DNA from: an uncultured Saprospiraceae bacterium
Lineage (GTDB): Bacteria > Bacteroidota > Bacteroidia > Chitinophagales > Saprospiraceae
Reading direction: 5' to 3'
DNA: 7,061 nt
Assembly: GCA_937973565.1 (NCBI GenBank)
Contig: CALJKQ010000193.1
Coordinates: forward strand, 1 to 7,061
In this document: piece after piece, positions 1 through 5,382 of the stretch
How the letters are laid out: the number at the start of each line of letters is the position of its first letter
Numbering within the stretch: position 1 is the first letter of the stretch
Program-made: the position numbers and the translations under genes
The notes under the pieces: model-generated
The model's database searches: none
What the model was told of the DNA's origin: nothing
The model's input: only the letters and a program-made list of their open reading frames with translations

Positions 1-8
1 TCCGATCT
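1..8. other. Possible residual sequencing-adapter bases at the contig edge
   Basis: The first eight bases, TCCGATCT, are identical to the 3' end of the standard Illumina adapter (known sequence ending GCTCTTCCGATCT). Finding them exactly at base 1 suggests untrimmed adapter rather than genome. An 8-base match can arise by chance, so this is a caution about the left edge and not a biological feature. Confidence 0.4.
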
Positions 9-9
9 T

Positions 10-71
10 GCGCCCTCGCGCAATACGGCTGCGCCTTAGTTCAATACGCGCTTCGCGCTTAGTTCAATTGG
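10..71 (-). repeat. Short palindromic repeat array, left copy
   Basis: At least two complete units of about 21-23 bp plus partial ends, each made of a CAATACG-type segment, a GC-rich mini-hairpin (for example GCGC-TTC-GCGC at 49-58) and CTTAGTT. Bases 8-23 also form a perfect hairpin, TTGCGC-CCTC-GCGCAA. Read on the - strand, the unit TTGAACTAAGCGCGAAGCGC matches the units at 2221-2289, which lie on the + strand, so the two arrays are inverted relative to each other. No function can be read from the sequence; such arrays behave like REP-type intergenic repeats and can also form transcript-end hairpins. Confidence 0.75.
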
Positions 72-336
72 TTTTTTATTTAAGGTGTCGCTTTATTGGG
101 ACGAGATAATCCCCAACATCCTGAAGCTAATTTTCACAACCGTTATCAAAAGAAGAGGTAAAAACAGGGACGCCGCCGGCGTCCCATATTACAGCCCCCA
201 AGCAGCAGGCCGGGTGGGGGTGGGTTATGTGACAAAACCCCTACGTGAATATCGGATGAATGGATATGCCCCCTCTTGCTCCAATTGTTAGGTATGTGCG
301 GTACAGAAAAAATATAATGTATTATTGCGCATTCAT
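72..336. other. Non-coding stretch with no convincing gene
   Basis: An open frame of 68 codons starts at a GTG at 85 and ends at 291, but its product has no recognisable motif, no hydrophobic or domain pattern, and a composition (RRGKNRDAAG, PSCSNC) typical of chance translation through GC-rich repeats. The stretch contains the GGGACGCC palindrome (167-185) and a G-rich segment around 209-227 (GGCCGGGTGGGGGTGGG) followed by AAAACCCC, which could pair loosely with it. I read it as intergenic repeat-derived DNA. Confidence 0.5.
167..185. repeat. 19-bp perfect palindrome (GGGACGCCG arms)
   Basis: The arms GGGACGCCG and CGGCGTCCC flank a single C. As RNA or single-stranded DNA it would form an 8-bp GC-rich stem with a 3-nt loop. 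It is not followed by a T tract on either side (CATATT downstream), so it is not a canonical intrinsic terminator. It resembles a dispersed intergenic palindrome. Confidence 0.6.
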
Positions 337-344
337 TATTTTTG
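337..344 (+). promoter_or_regulatory. Bacteroidota -7 promoter element TATTTTTG
   Basis: TATTTTTG matches the Bacteroidota primary sigma factor -7 consensus TAnnTTTG exactly. No TTG is seen at the usual ~19-nt spacing upstream, so the -33 element is weak or absent. Transcription would start at about 350, essentially on the GTG at 351, which implies a leaderless first reading frame and a transcript that also covers the 608-2137 gene. Confidence 0.45.
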
Positions 345-350
345 TAGTGT

Positions 351-611
351 GTGAATCAATTAATTATAACTTACAACACGAAAGTGATCAATTTATTCGA
401 CGAAATCAATGCAGAACTTGTGGGCCTTAATGCTGAATATAATATAACGGTCACATCTTTGGTTGGCGAAAAGGTTAAAGAAATGATTGCGGATGGTGGT
501 ATTGTAAGTCTGGATTTAAGTGATAATAACAATGGCCTATTCATTATCAAAATCAAAGAAGTTGAAAATGCATCTAATGAGTACATTACAAAAGTAGTAA
601 AGGTAGAATGA
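351..611 (+). pseudogene. Orphan T9SS C-terminal sorting-domain remnant (86 aa)
   Basis: The reading frame encodes only what looks like the second half of a type IX secretion system type A sorting domain: YNITVTSLVGEKVKEM, then IVSLDLSDNNNGLFIIKI, then a terminal TKVVKVE. This is the usual beta-strand order (N-I-x-V-x-x-x-x-G, S-L-D-L-S, G-x-F/Y-x-I-K, K-x-x-V/K) that lets secreted proteins pass through T9SS. The YPNP-type opening of the domain, a signal peptide and any functional domain are absent, and the frame is closed by a TAG at 345. It starts at a GTG. In another frame, an ATG at 317 opens a hydrophobic stretch (MYYCAFIIFVVCESINYN) that could be a relic signal peptide, making a deletion-plus-frameshift relic plausible. 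Its stop overlaps the start of the next gene (ATGA), so it may still act as a translated leader. It could also be an intact small gene of unknown role. Confidence 0.5.
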
Positions 612-2137
612 TAAATTATAGTTCAAGCACTAAGGCAGTACTATTTACTGCCTTAGTGATATTTACAATAAAACTGACGGGTCAAGAGTTGCAGGATGCG
701 AATTGGTTGTTTAACCATCCAGCATATAAAGACTCAACTTCAAGTGCAATAATCATTGCTTCTCAAATTATTGATTTTAGCAAAAATCGTTTTGACTTGC
801 GGGTTGAAGAAGCCAAGTATACCATATCTACAACAGTAGCGAGTATTTCAAATAACAAAGGCGAATTGCTCTTTTATACCAATGGCTGCCAGGTACTTCA
901 GGCCGACCATCAATTGATGGAGAATGGAGATAGTCTTAATTTTGGCAAATATTATGTTGAATGGTGGCAAAATTGTAAGGATGGGTACAATGGCATGCAG
1001 GATATACTTATCTTAAACGATCCAGGCCATGAGTATGGATATTATATAATCCATAAAACAAGAAATTTTACATTAATTCCTACTAGATTTTATGTAGAAA
1101 GTATAAAATATTCCTACGTGGACATGAGTATGAACAATGGCAAAGGAAAGGTGACAATAAAAAATCAGATCATCCATGATGATACTTACGTATGTTCTTC
1201 TTTTTTATCTGCCGTTCACCATGCCAATGAATTAGGTTGGTGGCTGGTACAAATGGAAGAATACGACAATACCTATTACAAAGTACTTATTGATGAGAAT
1301 GGCATAGCCGTAAAAGACAGCCAGGACATTGGCCCTAAGACAACAAGAAATACAAGTGCTGGTGGTTCGGCAAAGTTTAGTCCTGATGGTAAAAAATGGG
1401 CCTGGTATACATGGGAAAATGGTTTGAATTTGTTTGACTTTGACAGGCAAACAGGCCAATTATCAAATCATATAACAAAAATCATTCCTTTTGGTATTAG
1501 GAAAGTATTTACTGGATTGGAGTTTTCTCCAAATGGTAGATTTATTTATATATCCGCTGTGGATACACTACTTCAAGTCGATTTATGGAAAGAAAATTTG
1601 CCCTATGAAGTTATTGATACCTATGATGGCTATCAGAATCCTTTCAGTACAGATTTTATTTTAATGAATCTAGCTCCTGATTGCAAAATATATATGAATT
1701 CTTCCAGCAGCACCAAATCTATGCACGTAATCAACTATCCTAATAAAAAGGGAAAAGCCTGTGATTTTCAGCAACATGCCATTGACTTGTTTTATACCAA
1801 TGGTGTTCTCAATATGCCCAATTTCCCGCGTCTTCGTGTAGATGAAGAAGATCTCTGTGATACCCTGGAGTTGTATACCGATGTCAAAGATATATTTCAA
1901 TATAAATCTAATTTAAAAATTTACCCCAACCCTGTTATCGATGTAGCTAAAATAGAGGCTGAAGTTAGCGGAGTTTTATTCGTTTATGATCAAAGAGGTG
2001 TACTTGTGAAGAGACTGAATATAAAACAGGGAGATAATTATTTGGACTTGGAGCAAAATACGGAGGGTATGTATTTTATTAGATTTGTAAATACTGAAGG
2101 CCGAGAGTATAGCGGTAAGCTTTTTAAAATTAAATAG
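608..2137 (+). CDS. Secreted beta-propeller-like protein with T9SS type A sorting domain
   Basis: A 509-aa exported protein. Residues 1-26 form a signal peptide (short N-region, hydrophobic VLFTALVIFTIKL, cleavage likely near TGQ/E). The body (about 30-415) carries features of a WD40/PD40-like propeller family common in Saprospiria: SISNNKGELLFYTNG (80-93), AKFSPDGKKWAWY (255-267), LEFSPNGRFIYIS (304-316) and a closing LNMPNFPRLR (401-410) before a Cys-Asp pair. Residues 436-509 are a complete T9SS type A sorting domain beginning LKIYPNP and ending SGKLFKIK, so the product should cross the outer membrane by T9SS and be surface-attached or released. No catalytic motif is visible and its ligand is unknown. 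The ATG at 608 overlaps the upstream stop codon, which suggests translational coupling. The gene is clearly more AT-rich than the operons to its right. It converges with the metal-uptake operon. Family assignment is firm at the level of secretion and fold type, not function. Confidence 0.85.
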   Translation: MINYSSSTKAVLFTALVIFTIKLTGQELQDANWLFNHPAYKDSTSSAIIIASQIIDFSKNRFDLRVEEAKYTISTTVASISNNKGELLFYTNGCQVLQADHQLMENGDSLNFGKYYVEWWQNCKDGYNGMQDILILNDPGHEYGYYIIHKTRNFTLIPTRFYVESIKYSYVDMSMNNGKGKVTIKNQIIHDDTYVCSSFLSAVHHANELGWWLVQMEEYDNTYYKVLIDENGIAVKDSQDIGPKTTRNTSAGGSAKFSPDGKKWAWYTWENGLNLFDFDRQTGQLSNHITKIIPFGIRKVFTGLEFSPNGRFIYISAVDTLLQVDLWKENLPYEVIDTYDGYQNPFSTDFILMNLAPDCKIYMNSSSSTKSMHVINYPNKKGKACDFQQHAIDLFYTNGVLNMPNFPRLRVDEEDLCDTLELYTDVKDIFQYKSNLKIYPNPVIDVAKIEAEVSGVLFVYDQRGVLVKRLNIKQGDNYLDLEQNTEGMYFIRFVNTEGREYSGKLFKIK

Positions 2138-2220
2138 AGAAATTATTAATAAGTCCGTCCAGAAATTTACTTAATAATATATAGCTGCTTTGTGACAACC
2201 TTACCATCATAATAATCATA

Positions 2221-2289
2221 TTGCCCTGAGCGAAGCGAATTGCCCTAAGCGCGTAGCGCGAATTGCACTAAGCGAAGCGAATTGCCTTA
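2221..2289 (+). repeat. Short palindromic repeat array, right copy
   Basis: Three complete head-to-tail units of 19, 23 and 19 bp (2221-2239, 2240-2262, 2263-2281) and a partial fourth. Each starts TTGCCCTRAG or TTGCACTAAG and contains a mini-palindrome (GCGAAGCG or GCGCGTAGCGCG) ending in AA. The long unit differs from the short ones by an expanded hairpin stem. The array fills the gap between two convergent genes, ending 1 bp before the ATPase stop codon (TAG on the - strand, 2291-2293), so it may serve as a bidirectional transcript end. It is the inverted counterpart of the array at 10-71. Confidence 0.85.
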
Positions 2290-2290
2290 C

Positions 2291-3034
2291 CTACCTCACC
2301 CGCTGCAACAACCCCATCTGCCCACCATAGCACATGGCAATATTCTCCTGGGTAAACACCTCCGCCGTATCTCCGGCCGCAATGAGGCGTTGATTGATCA
2401 GGATGACTTTACTGAAATACTGTGGCACCGTAGTGAGGTCATGGTGTACCACCAGAAGGGTTTTTCCTTCTGCCGCCAGGCGTTTCATAATTGCGATTAT
2501 CTTTTCTTCGGTAGCCATGTCAACTCCTACAAAGGGTTCATCGAAAAACAGGAGGTCGGCTTGCTGACAGAGGGCGCGGGCTATAAATACGCGCTGCTGC
2601 TGTCCGCCCGATAGCTGACCGATCTGCCGGTCTGCCAAATCAAGGATGCCAAGTTCTTCCATGGCCTTTGTTGCCATCTGGTGGTCTTCTTTGTTGAGTG
2701 ATTGCAGCAGTTTTTTGTGGGGATAACGTCCCATCAGTACGATGTCCTTTACCGAAGCAGGGAAGTCCCAGTCGATCTCATCCTTTTGGGGTACATACGA
2801 TAGCCGGGTCCGACAATCATCGACATCACCACCAAAGACCTTTACGTTGCCGGCATGGACATCAATGAGGCCAAGGATGGATTTGAAAAGGGTCGATTTA
2901 CCAGCGCCATTGGGGCCAATCAGGCCATAGATGTGTCCGGCTTCTACCTCCAGGAATACATTGCTCAGTATGCGTTTGTTGCCGTAGGACACCGACAGTC
3001 CTTCTATCTTAATGGGAAGTACCTTGCTTTTCAT
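2291..3034 (-). CDS. Manganese/zinc/iron ABC transporter ATP-binding protein
   Basis: A 247-aa cytoplasmic ATPase subunit of a cluster-9-type metal importer (the MntB/TroB/ZnuC/SitB group). All motifs are intact: Walker A GPNGAGKST (40-48), Q-loop VPQ (81-83), the family-typical DWDFPASVKDIVLMGRY after the Q-loop (88-104), signature LSGGQ (141-145), Walker B LLFFDEP (161-167), a GVD D-loop region (170-172) and the H-loop in VVHHD (His198). The length is normal. It hydrolyses ATP to drive uptake of a divalent metal delivered by the binding protein encoded immediately upstream. Its ATG lies in a 4-nt ATGA overlap with that gene's stop, so the two are translationally coupled. The operon then stops: the permease gene expected next is not present before the repeat array and the convergent T9SS gene. 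Which metal is carried cannot be told from this subunit. Confidence 0.95.
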   Translation of the reverse strand: MKSKVLPIKIEGLSVSYGNKRILSNVFLEVEAGHIYGLIGPNGAGKSTLFKSILGLIDVHAGNVKVFGGDVDDCRTRLSYVPQKDEIDWDFPASVKDIVLMGRYPHKKLLQSLNKEDHQMATKAMEELGILDLADRQIGQLSGGQQQRVFIARALCQQADLLFFDEPFVGVDMATEEKIIAIMKRLAAEGKTLLVVHHDLTTVPQYFSKVILINQRLIAAGDTAEVFTQENIAMCYGGQMGLLQRVR

Positions 3035-4011
3035 TTCTTGAGAAATTTGATAAAGACCAGCCAGCTCATCAGCAGCAGCAAGACCAAAATGCCATATAGA
3101 GCCCAGTTGAGCTCTTGTCCCGGCAAGGTCGTTTTTTCCAACTTACGACTCAATGCCGTTGAGATAACATCAGCGTTGTGGCGCAACATACCGATATAAC
3201 TTTCACCCGGTGTGCCGGGCTCACCCACAGAGTCGGCATACAGACTGCCTCCAATGATTACACCATGATCCTTCGCTATTTGTTGCAGCATCTTGGGATT
3301 GATGGTGCTTTCGATAAATATGGCCGGCACCTTATTTTTTTCCAATGCATCGACTACTCTTTCCATGTCTGATGTTTGGGCATCAGCCTCTGTGGATACG
3401 CCCATCATGGCGCTTACGGTAAGCCCGTATTTTCGGCCAAAATAGGAGAAGGCATCATGCGACGTAATTAGAATGCGGTGCTGAGGCGGGATGGTTGCCA
3501 TCCGGGATTGTATGTATTGGTGGAGCGCAGCCAGTTGTTGGCTGTACCTGGCGTGTTGCTGCTCATAAAAGTTGGCATTCTGCGGATCGATAGCAATGAG
3601 ACCGTCGCGGATGTTGCGAATGTAGATCAGTCCGTTTTCAGCGTCCATCCAGGCATGGGGATCGGTGGCACCGGAGTGGATCTGACTGCTGATGGGCTGG
3701 ATGCCCGCGGTGATCAACTTTACCATTGCCTTGCTGCCTGAGTTGGCTATTACCTCGTTGATCCAGCCTTCAAAAGTGAGTCCGTTGATGAGTATGAGAT
3801 CGGCTTTGGCCAGCAGGGCTGCATCATCAGGTGTAGCTTCGTAGCGATGTGGGTCGCCGCCTATGGGTACGATGGAGCGGACTTCAATTTTATCACCGCA
3901 GATGTTTCGGGCCATATCGGCAAAAATAGAAGCAGAGGCTACCACCAGCGGCTTTTGAGCATGTACAGTCAGCACGATACACAAGGTCGATATGACAAAT
4001 AATAATCTCAT
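3031..4011 (-). CDS. Metal ABC transporter substrate-binding protein (TroA/ZnuA family) with C-terminal membrane anchor
   Basis: A 326-aa periplasmic metal receptor. Residues 1-18 are a signal peptide ending VHA before QKP, with no lipobox cysteine. The cluster A-I fold is indicated by VPIGGDPHRYEATPDD (48-63), DPHAWMD (117-123), ITSHDAFSYFGRKYGL (182-197) and GGSLYADSVG (254-263). By alignment to TroA and ZnuA the metal ligands should be His55, His119, His185 and Asp260, a His3-Asp set. The His-rich loop typical of many ZnuA proteins is absent, so zinc, manganese or iron all remain possible. Unusually, residues 301-326 (LNWALYGILVLLLLMSWLVF followed by IKFLKK) form a transmembrane helix with a basic end, after a short linker from the last domain helix. 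This would tether the receptor to the inner membrane with its C-terminus in the cytoplasm. The gene overlaps the regulator upstream and the ATPase downstream, each by ATGA. Confidence 0.93.
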   Translation of the reverse strand: MRLLFVISTLCIVLTVHAQKPLVVASASIFADMARNICGDKIEVRSIVPIGGDPHRYEATPDDAALLAKADLILINGLTFEGWINEVIANSGSKAMVKLITAGIQPISSQIHSGATDPHAWMDAENGLIYIRNIRDGLIAIDPQNANFYEQQHARYSQQLAALHQYIQSRMATIPPQHRILITSHDAFSYFGRKYGLTVSAMMGVSTEADAQTSDMERVVDALEKNKVPAIFIESTINPKMLQQIAKDHGVIIGGSLYADSVGEPGTPGESYIGMLRHNADVISTALSRKLEKTTLPGQELNWALYGILVLLLLMSWLVFIKFLKK

Positions 4012-4667
4012 ATTCTTTTTACCAACAGGTTTTGGGCTACAGAATCAGAGATTGTACATCTTTCTTTTTGGTCCACCAGCACATTGAGCGACGAATCAAA
4101 TTCAATGCGTTCTTCAATCCTGATCTGGGTACCGGGCTTCACTTTTATCTGGTTGAGGTACCTCAAAAAAGCATTGCTGTGCTCTCTTACTCCCAAAACC
4201 TGACAGCTCTGTCCTGTCATTAAATCTGATAGCGGTATCTGGTTGCGGATGGTAAACTTCCCTTCTGCATTGGGGATGGGATCTCCATGCGGGTCAAATT
4301 TGGGATAGTTCAAAAAGGCATCCAGACGGGAAATCAGTTCTTCTGAATAAATATGCTCCAACTCCTCCGCCAGATCGTGTACATGTTCCCAGTCGAACCG
4401 CAATTTATCCACCAAAAACACTTCCCATAACCGGTGCCTTCGGATTAGGGATGTGGCTATGCGGTTGCCTTCTGCTGTTAAGGTCACTCCCTTGTATCTC
4501 TCATAGTGTATCATATCCTTTTCCGCCAACCGCTTCAGCATATCTGTCACAGAAGCCGCCGTAGTCTCCAAATGCCTCGCCAGTGAATTGGTCGAAGCCG
4601 ATTTTTTCTCTTTCTCTGATATCTTAAAAATAGCCTTGAGGTAGTTTTCCTCGGTAAAAGAAAGCAT
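4008..4667 (-). CDS. DtxR/MntR-family metal-dependent transcriptional regulator
   Basis: A 219-aa cytoplasmic repressor-type protein of the three-domain DtxR class. Residues 1-70 form a winged helix (NYLKAIFKI; SLARHLETTAASVTDMLKRL as the recognition region; wing at YKGVTLTAEG). Residues 71-140 form the dimerisation and metal domain. Residues 141-219 form a FeoA/SH3-like domain. Candidate metal ligands by alignment are His78, Glu82, His97, Glu101, Glu104 and His105, with Glu162 in the SH3 domain near DtxR Glu170. Glu101 replaces the DtxR cysteine, as in MntR, but the MntR Asp8/Glu11 pair is Asn8/Lys11 here, so metal preference is unclear. It is the first gene of the operon, and its stop overlaps the binding-protein start (ATGA), suggesting autoregulation of metal import. 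The ATG at 4667 is supported by a -7 promoter element 17 bp upstream and alignment of the first helix with the family. Confidence 0.93.
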   Translation of the reverse strand: MLSFTEENYLKAIFKISEKEKKSASTNSLARHLETTAASVTDMLKRLAEKDMIHYERYKGVTLTAEGNRIATSLIRRHRLWEVFLVDKLRFDWEHVHDLAEELEHIYSEELISRLDAFLNYPKFDPHGDPIPNAEGKFTIRNQIPLSDLMTGQSCQVLGVREHSNAFLRYLNQIKVKPGTQIRIEERIEFDSSLNVLVDQKERCTISDSVAQNLLVKRI

Positions 4668-4683
4668 GAAATAATATTTTATA

Positions 4684-4691
4684 CAAAGCTA
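4684..4691 (-). promoter_or_regulatory. -7 promoter element TAGCTTTG for the metal-uptake operon
   Basis: On the - strand TAGCTTTG matches the Bacteroidota -7 consensus TAnnTTTG exactly. It lies 17 bp upstream of the regulator ATG, which predicts a very short leader of roughly 10 nt. The surrounding sequence is strongly AT-rich. No TTG stands at the expected -33 position, so the promoter may be weak or activator-dependent. Confidence 0.5.
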
Positions 4692-4700
4692 AACAAAAAA

Positions 4701-4716
4701 TTTAGATTGGTTTAAT
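4701..4716 (-). promoter_or_regulatory. Candidate degenerate DtxR-family operator
   Basis: TTTAGA-TTGG-TTTAAT on the + strand is an imperfect dyad (4 of 6 positions symmetric) placed between the -7 and -33 regions of the metalloregulator promoter, where a repressor would act. It shares TTTAG with the stronger palindrome at 5184-5199. The region is AT-rich, so a chance match is quite possible. Confidence 0.2.
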
Positions 4717-4767
4717 AAATATTTAATCGTCTTTTGAAATCAACTACAAAACTACGTTTTAAGACAC

Positions 4768-4850
4768 AAACATTAAGCGAATGAAGGTAATTAAGGCATT
4801 CTCTCATCTTACCTACAAATCCCTGAATTCTCTCAATTCCCTAAATGTTT
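4768..4850 (+). repeat. 83-bp imperfect repeat, copy 1
   Basis: Aligned without gaps to 5004-5086, the two 83-bp copies differ at 7 positions by my count. The unit begins AAACATTAAG, contains GAATGAAGGTAATTAAGG and ends with CTGAATTCTCTCAATTCCCT. The two ends of the unit are imperfect inverted complements of each other (ATTAAGCGAAT-type against ATTTAGGGAATT on the other strand), so each copy could fold as a long hairpin. A 22-codon frame (MKVIKAFSHLTY...) runs through it but ends at once after the repeat and is not credible as a gene. Confidence 0.8.
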
Positions 4851-5003
4851 GACCCTATAAATCAGCGTATTGTTGTGCATTGAAAAAGTTACAAATCCTT
4901 GTAAGTAGTCTGGTCAATTTACAAAGACTTCTATTTTATTATTCCAAGGATGAGTGTCTCCATATATAGAATTTTTCCATAAAAGAGCGTGGGATATTTA
5001 TTG

Positions 5004-5086
5004 AAACATTAAGAGAATGAAGGTAATTAAGGTATTGTTTCATCTTACCTACAAATCTCTGAATTCTCTCAATTCCCTTAATTTTT
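5004..5086 (+). repeat. 83-bp imperfect repeat, copy 2
   Basis: Direct-orientation partner of 4768-4850, offset by 236 bp. The internal inverted symmetry is better preserved here: ATTAAGAGAAT near the left end pairs with the complement of GAATTCTCTCAATTCCCTTAAT at the right end, with a CATCTTACCTAC-type middle. The flanking DNA of the two copies is not obviously related apart from a short AATCAGCG shared downstream of each, so this looks like two insertions or a decayed duplication of a small hairpin element. Confidence 0.8.
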
Positions 5087-5183
5087 ACCGCTATGAAACA
5101 CCGTTTTGGTATTGCTTCGCATGTATTTAGACTTCCCAAAAAAGATGAATCATACTTCAAAAATCAGCGGCAAAAGCCTATTA

Positions 5184-5199
5184 TTTAGGAATACCTAAA
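5184..5199. promoter_or_regulatory. Perfect 16-bp dyad TTTAGG-AATA-CCTAAA, DtxR-operator-like
   Basis: Perfect 6-bp arms separated by 4 bp. TTAGG...CCTAA half-sites are characteristic of DtxR/IdeR-type operators, and a DtxR-family gene starts about 520 bp away on the - strand and a + strand gene about 210 bp away. A weaker relative, TTTAGA-CTTC-CCAAAA, lies at 5126-5141. The distance to either start is larger than normal for an operator, so the match may be incidental. Confidence 0.25.
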
Positions 5200-5262
5200 A
5201 GATATGAACATAGACGCTATGTATTCCAATGAATATTGGGTAATCCCATCCAAATCCCCGTA

Positions 5263-5284
5263 GCGACGTAAAATTTTACGTCGC
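5263..5284. repeat. 22-bp perfect palindrome (GCGACGTAAAA arms)
   Basis: The 11-bp arms GCGACGTAAAA and TTTTACGTCGC abut with no spacer. The element is preceded by CCCCGTA. It looks like a dispersed intergenic palindrome of a kind common in Bacteroidota genomes (recalled, not checked). It is not placed like a terminator for any gene here, because both flanking genes point away from it. Confidence 0.75.
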
Positions 5285-5310
5285 CAAACATTCCAAATGA
5301 TTATCTTGTA

Positions 5311-5373
5311 AGCCTGTCGAAATAAGTGGGGTGAGCCTGTCGAAAAAGGTGGGGTGAGCCTGTCGAACCCCAC
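5311..5373 (+). repeat. 23-bp tandem repeat (AGCCTGTCGAA) ending in a hairpin
   Basis: AGCCTGTCGAA occurs at 5311, 5334 and 5357 with an exact 23-bp period. The spacers are ATAAGTGGGGTG and AAAGGTGGGGTG. The third copy is followed by CCCCAC (5368-5373), which complements GTGGGG at 5349-5354 and closes a hairpin with a 13-nt loop. The array lies directly upstream of the putative promoter of the TlpA-like gene. A GTG at 5354 inside it opens an 18-codon in-frame extension of that gene, rejected as the start. Confidence 0.8.
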
Positions 5374-5382
5374 TATAATCCC

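Noticed and set aside
207..228. G-quadruplex in the G-rich run
   Set aside because: Only three runs of three or more G are present; the fourth is GG, so it does not meet the usual four-tract pattern.
85..291. 68-codon + strand frame as a gene
   Set aside because: GTG start within repeat-flanked DNA, runs through a GC-rich palindrome, no domain, signal or membrane pattern in the product.
289..295. GTTAGGT as an integron attC core site
   Set aside because: It fits GTTRRRY, but no matching RYYYAAC partner (such as ACCTAAC) or imperfect stem lies within attC distance upstream, and no integrase is present.
2143..2180. Terminator hairpin after the T9SS gene
   Set aside because: TTAATAAGT and ACTTAATAA pair only imperfectly, the stem is AT-only and no T tract follows; the GC-rich array downstream is a better transcript-end candidate.
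2282..2614. 110-codon + strand frame opposite the ATPase gene
   Set aside because: It is antisense to a gene with all ABC ATPase motifs intact and has no recognisable protein pattern.
4008..4667. Regulator and receptor as a fused gene
   Set aside because: The 4-nt ATGA overlap contains a clear TGA stop for the regulator and an ATG followed by a proper signal peptide for the receptor.
4780..4852. Short peptide gene MKVIKAFSHLTY... in repeat copy 1
   Set aside because: The frame follows the repeat sequence, and copy 2 reads through into unrelated codons, so the coding potential is a by-product of the repeat.
4939..5160. 73-codon - strand frame in the divergent gap
   Set aside because: It crosses repeat copy 2 and has no family motif; its composition matches the AT-rich intergenic DNA.
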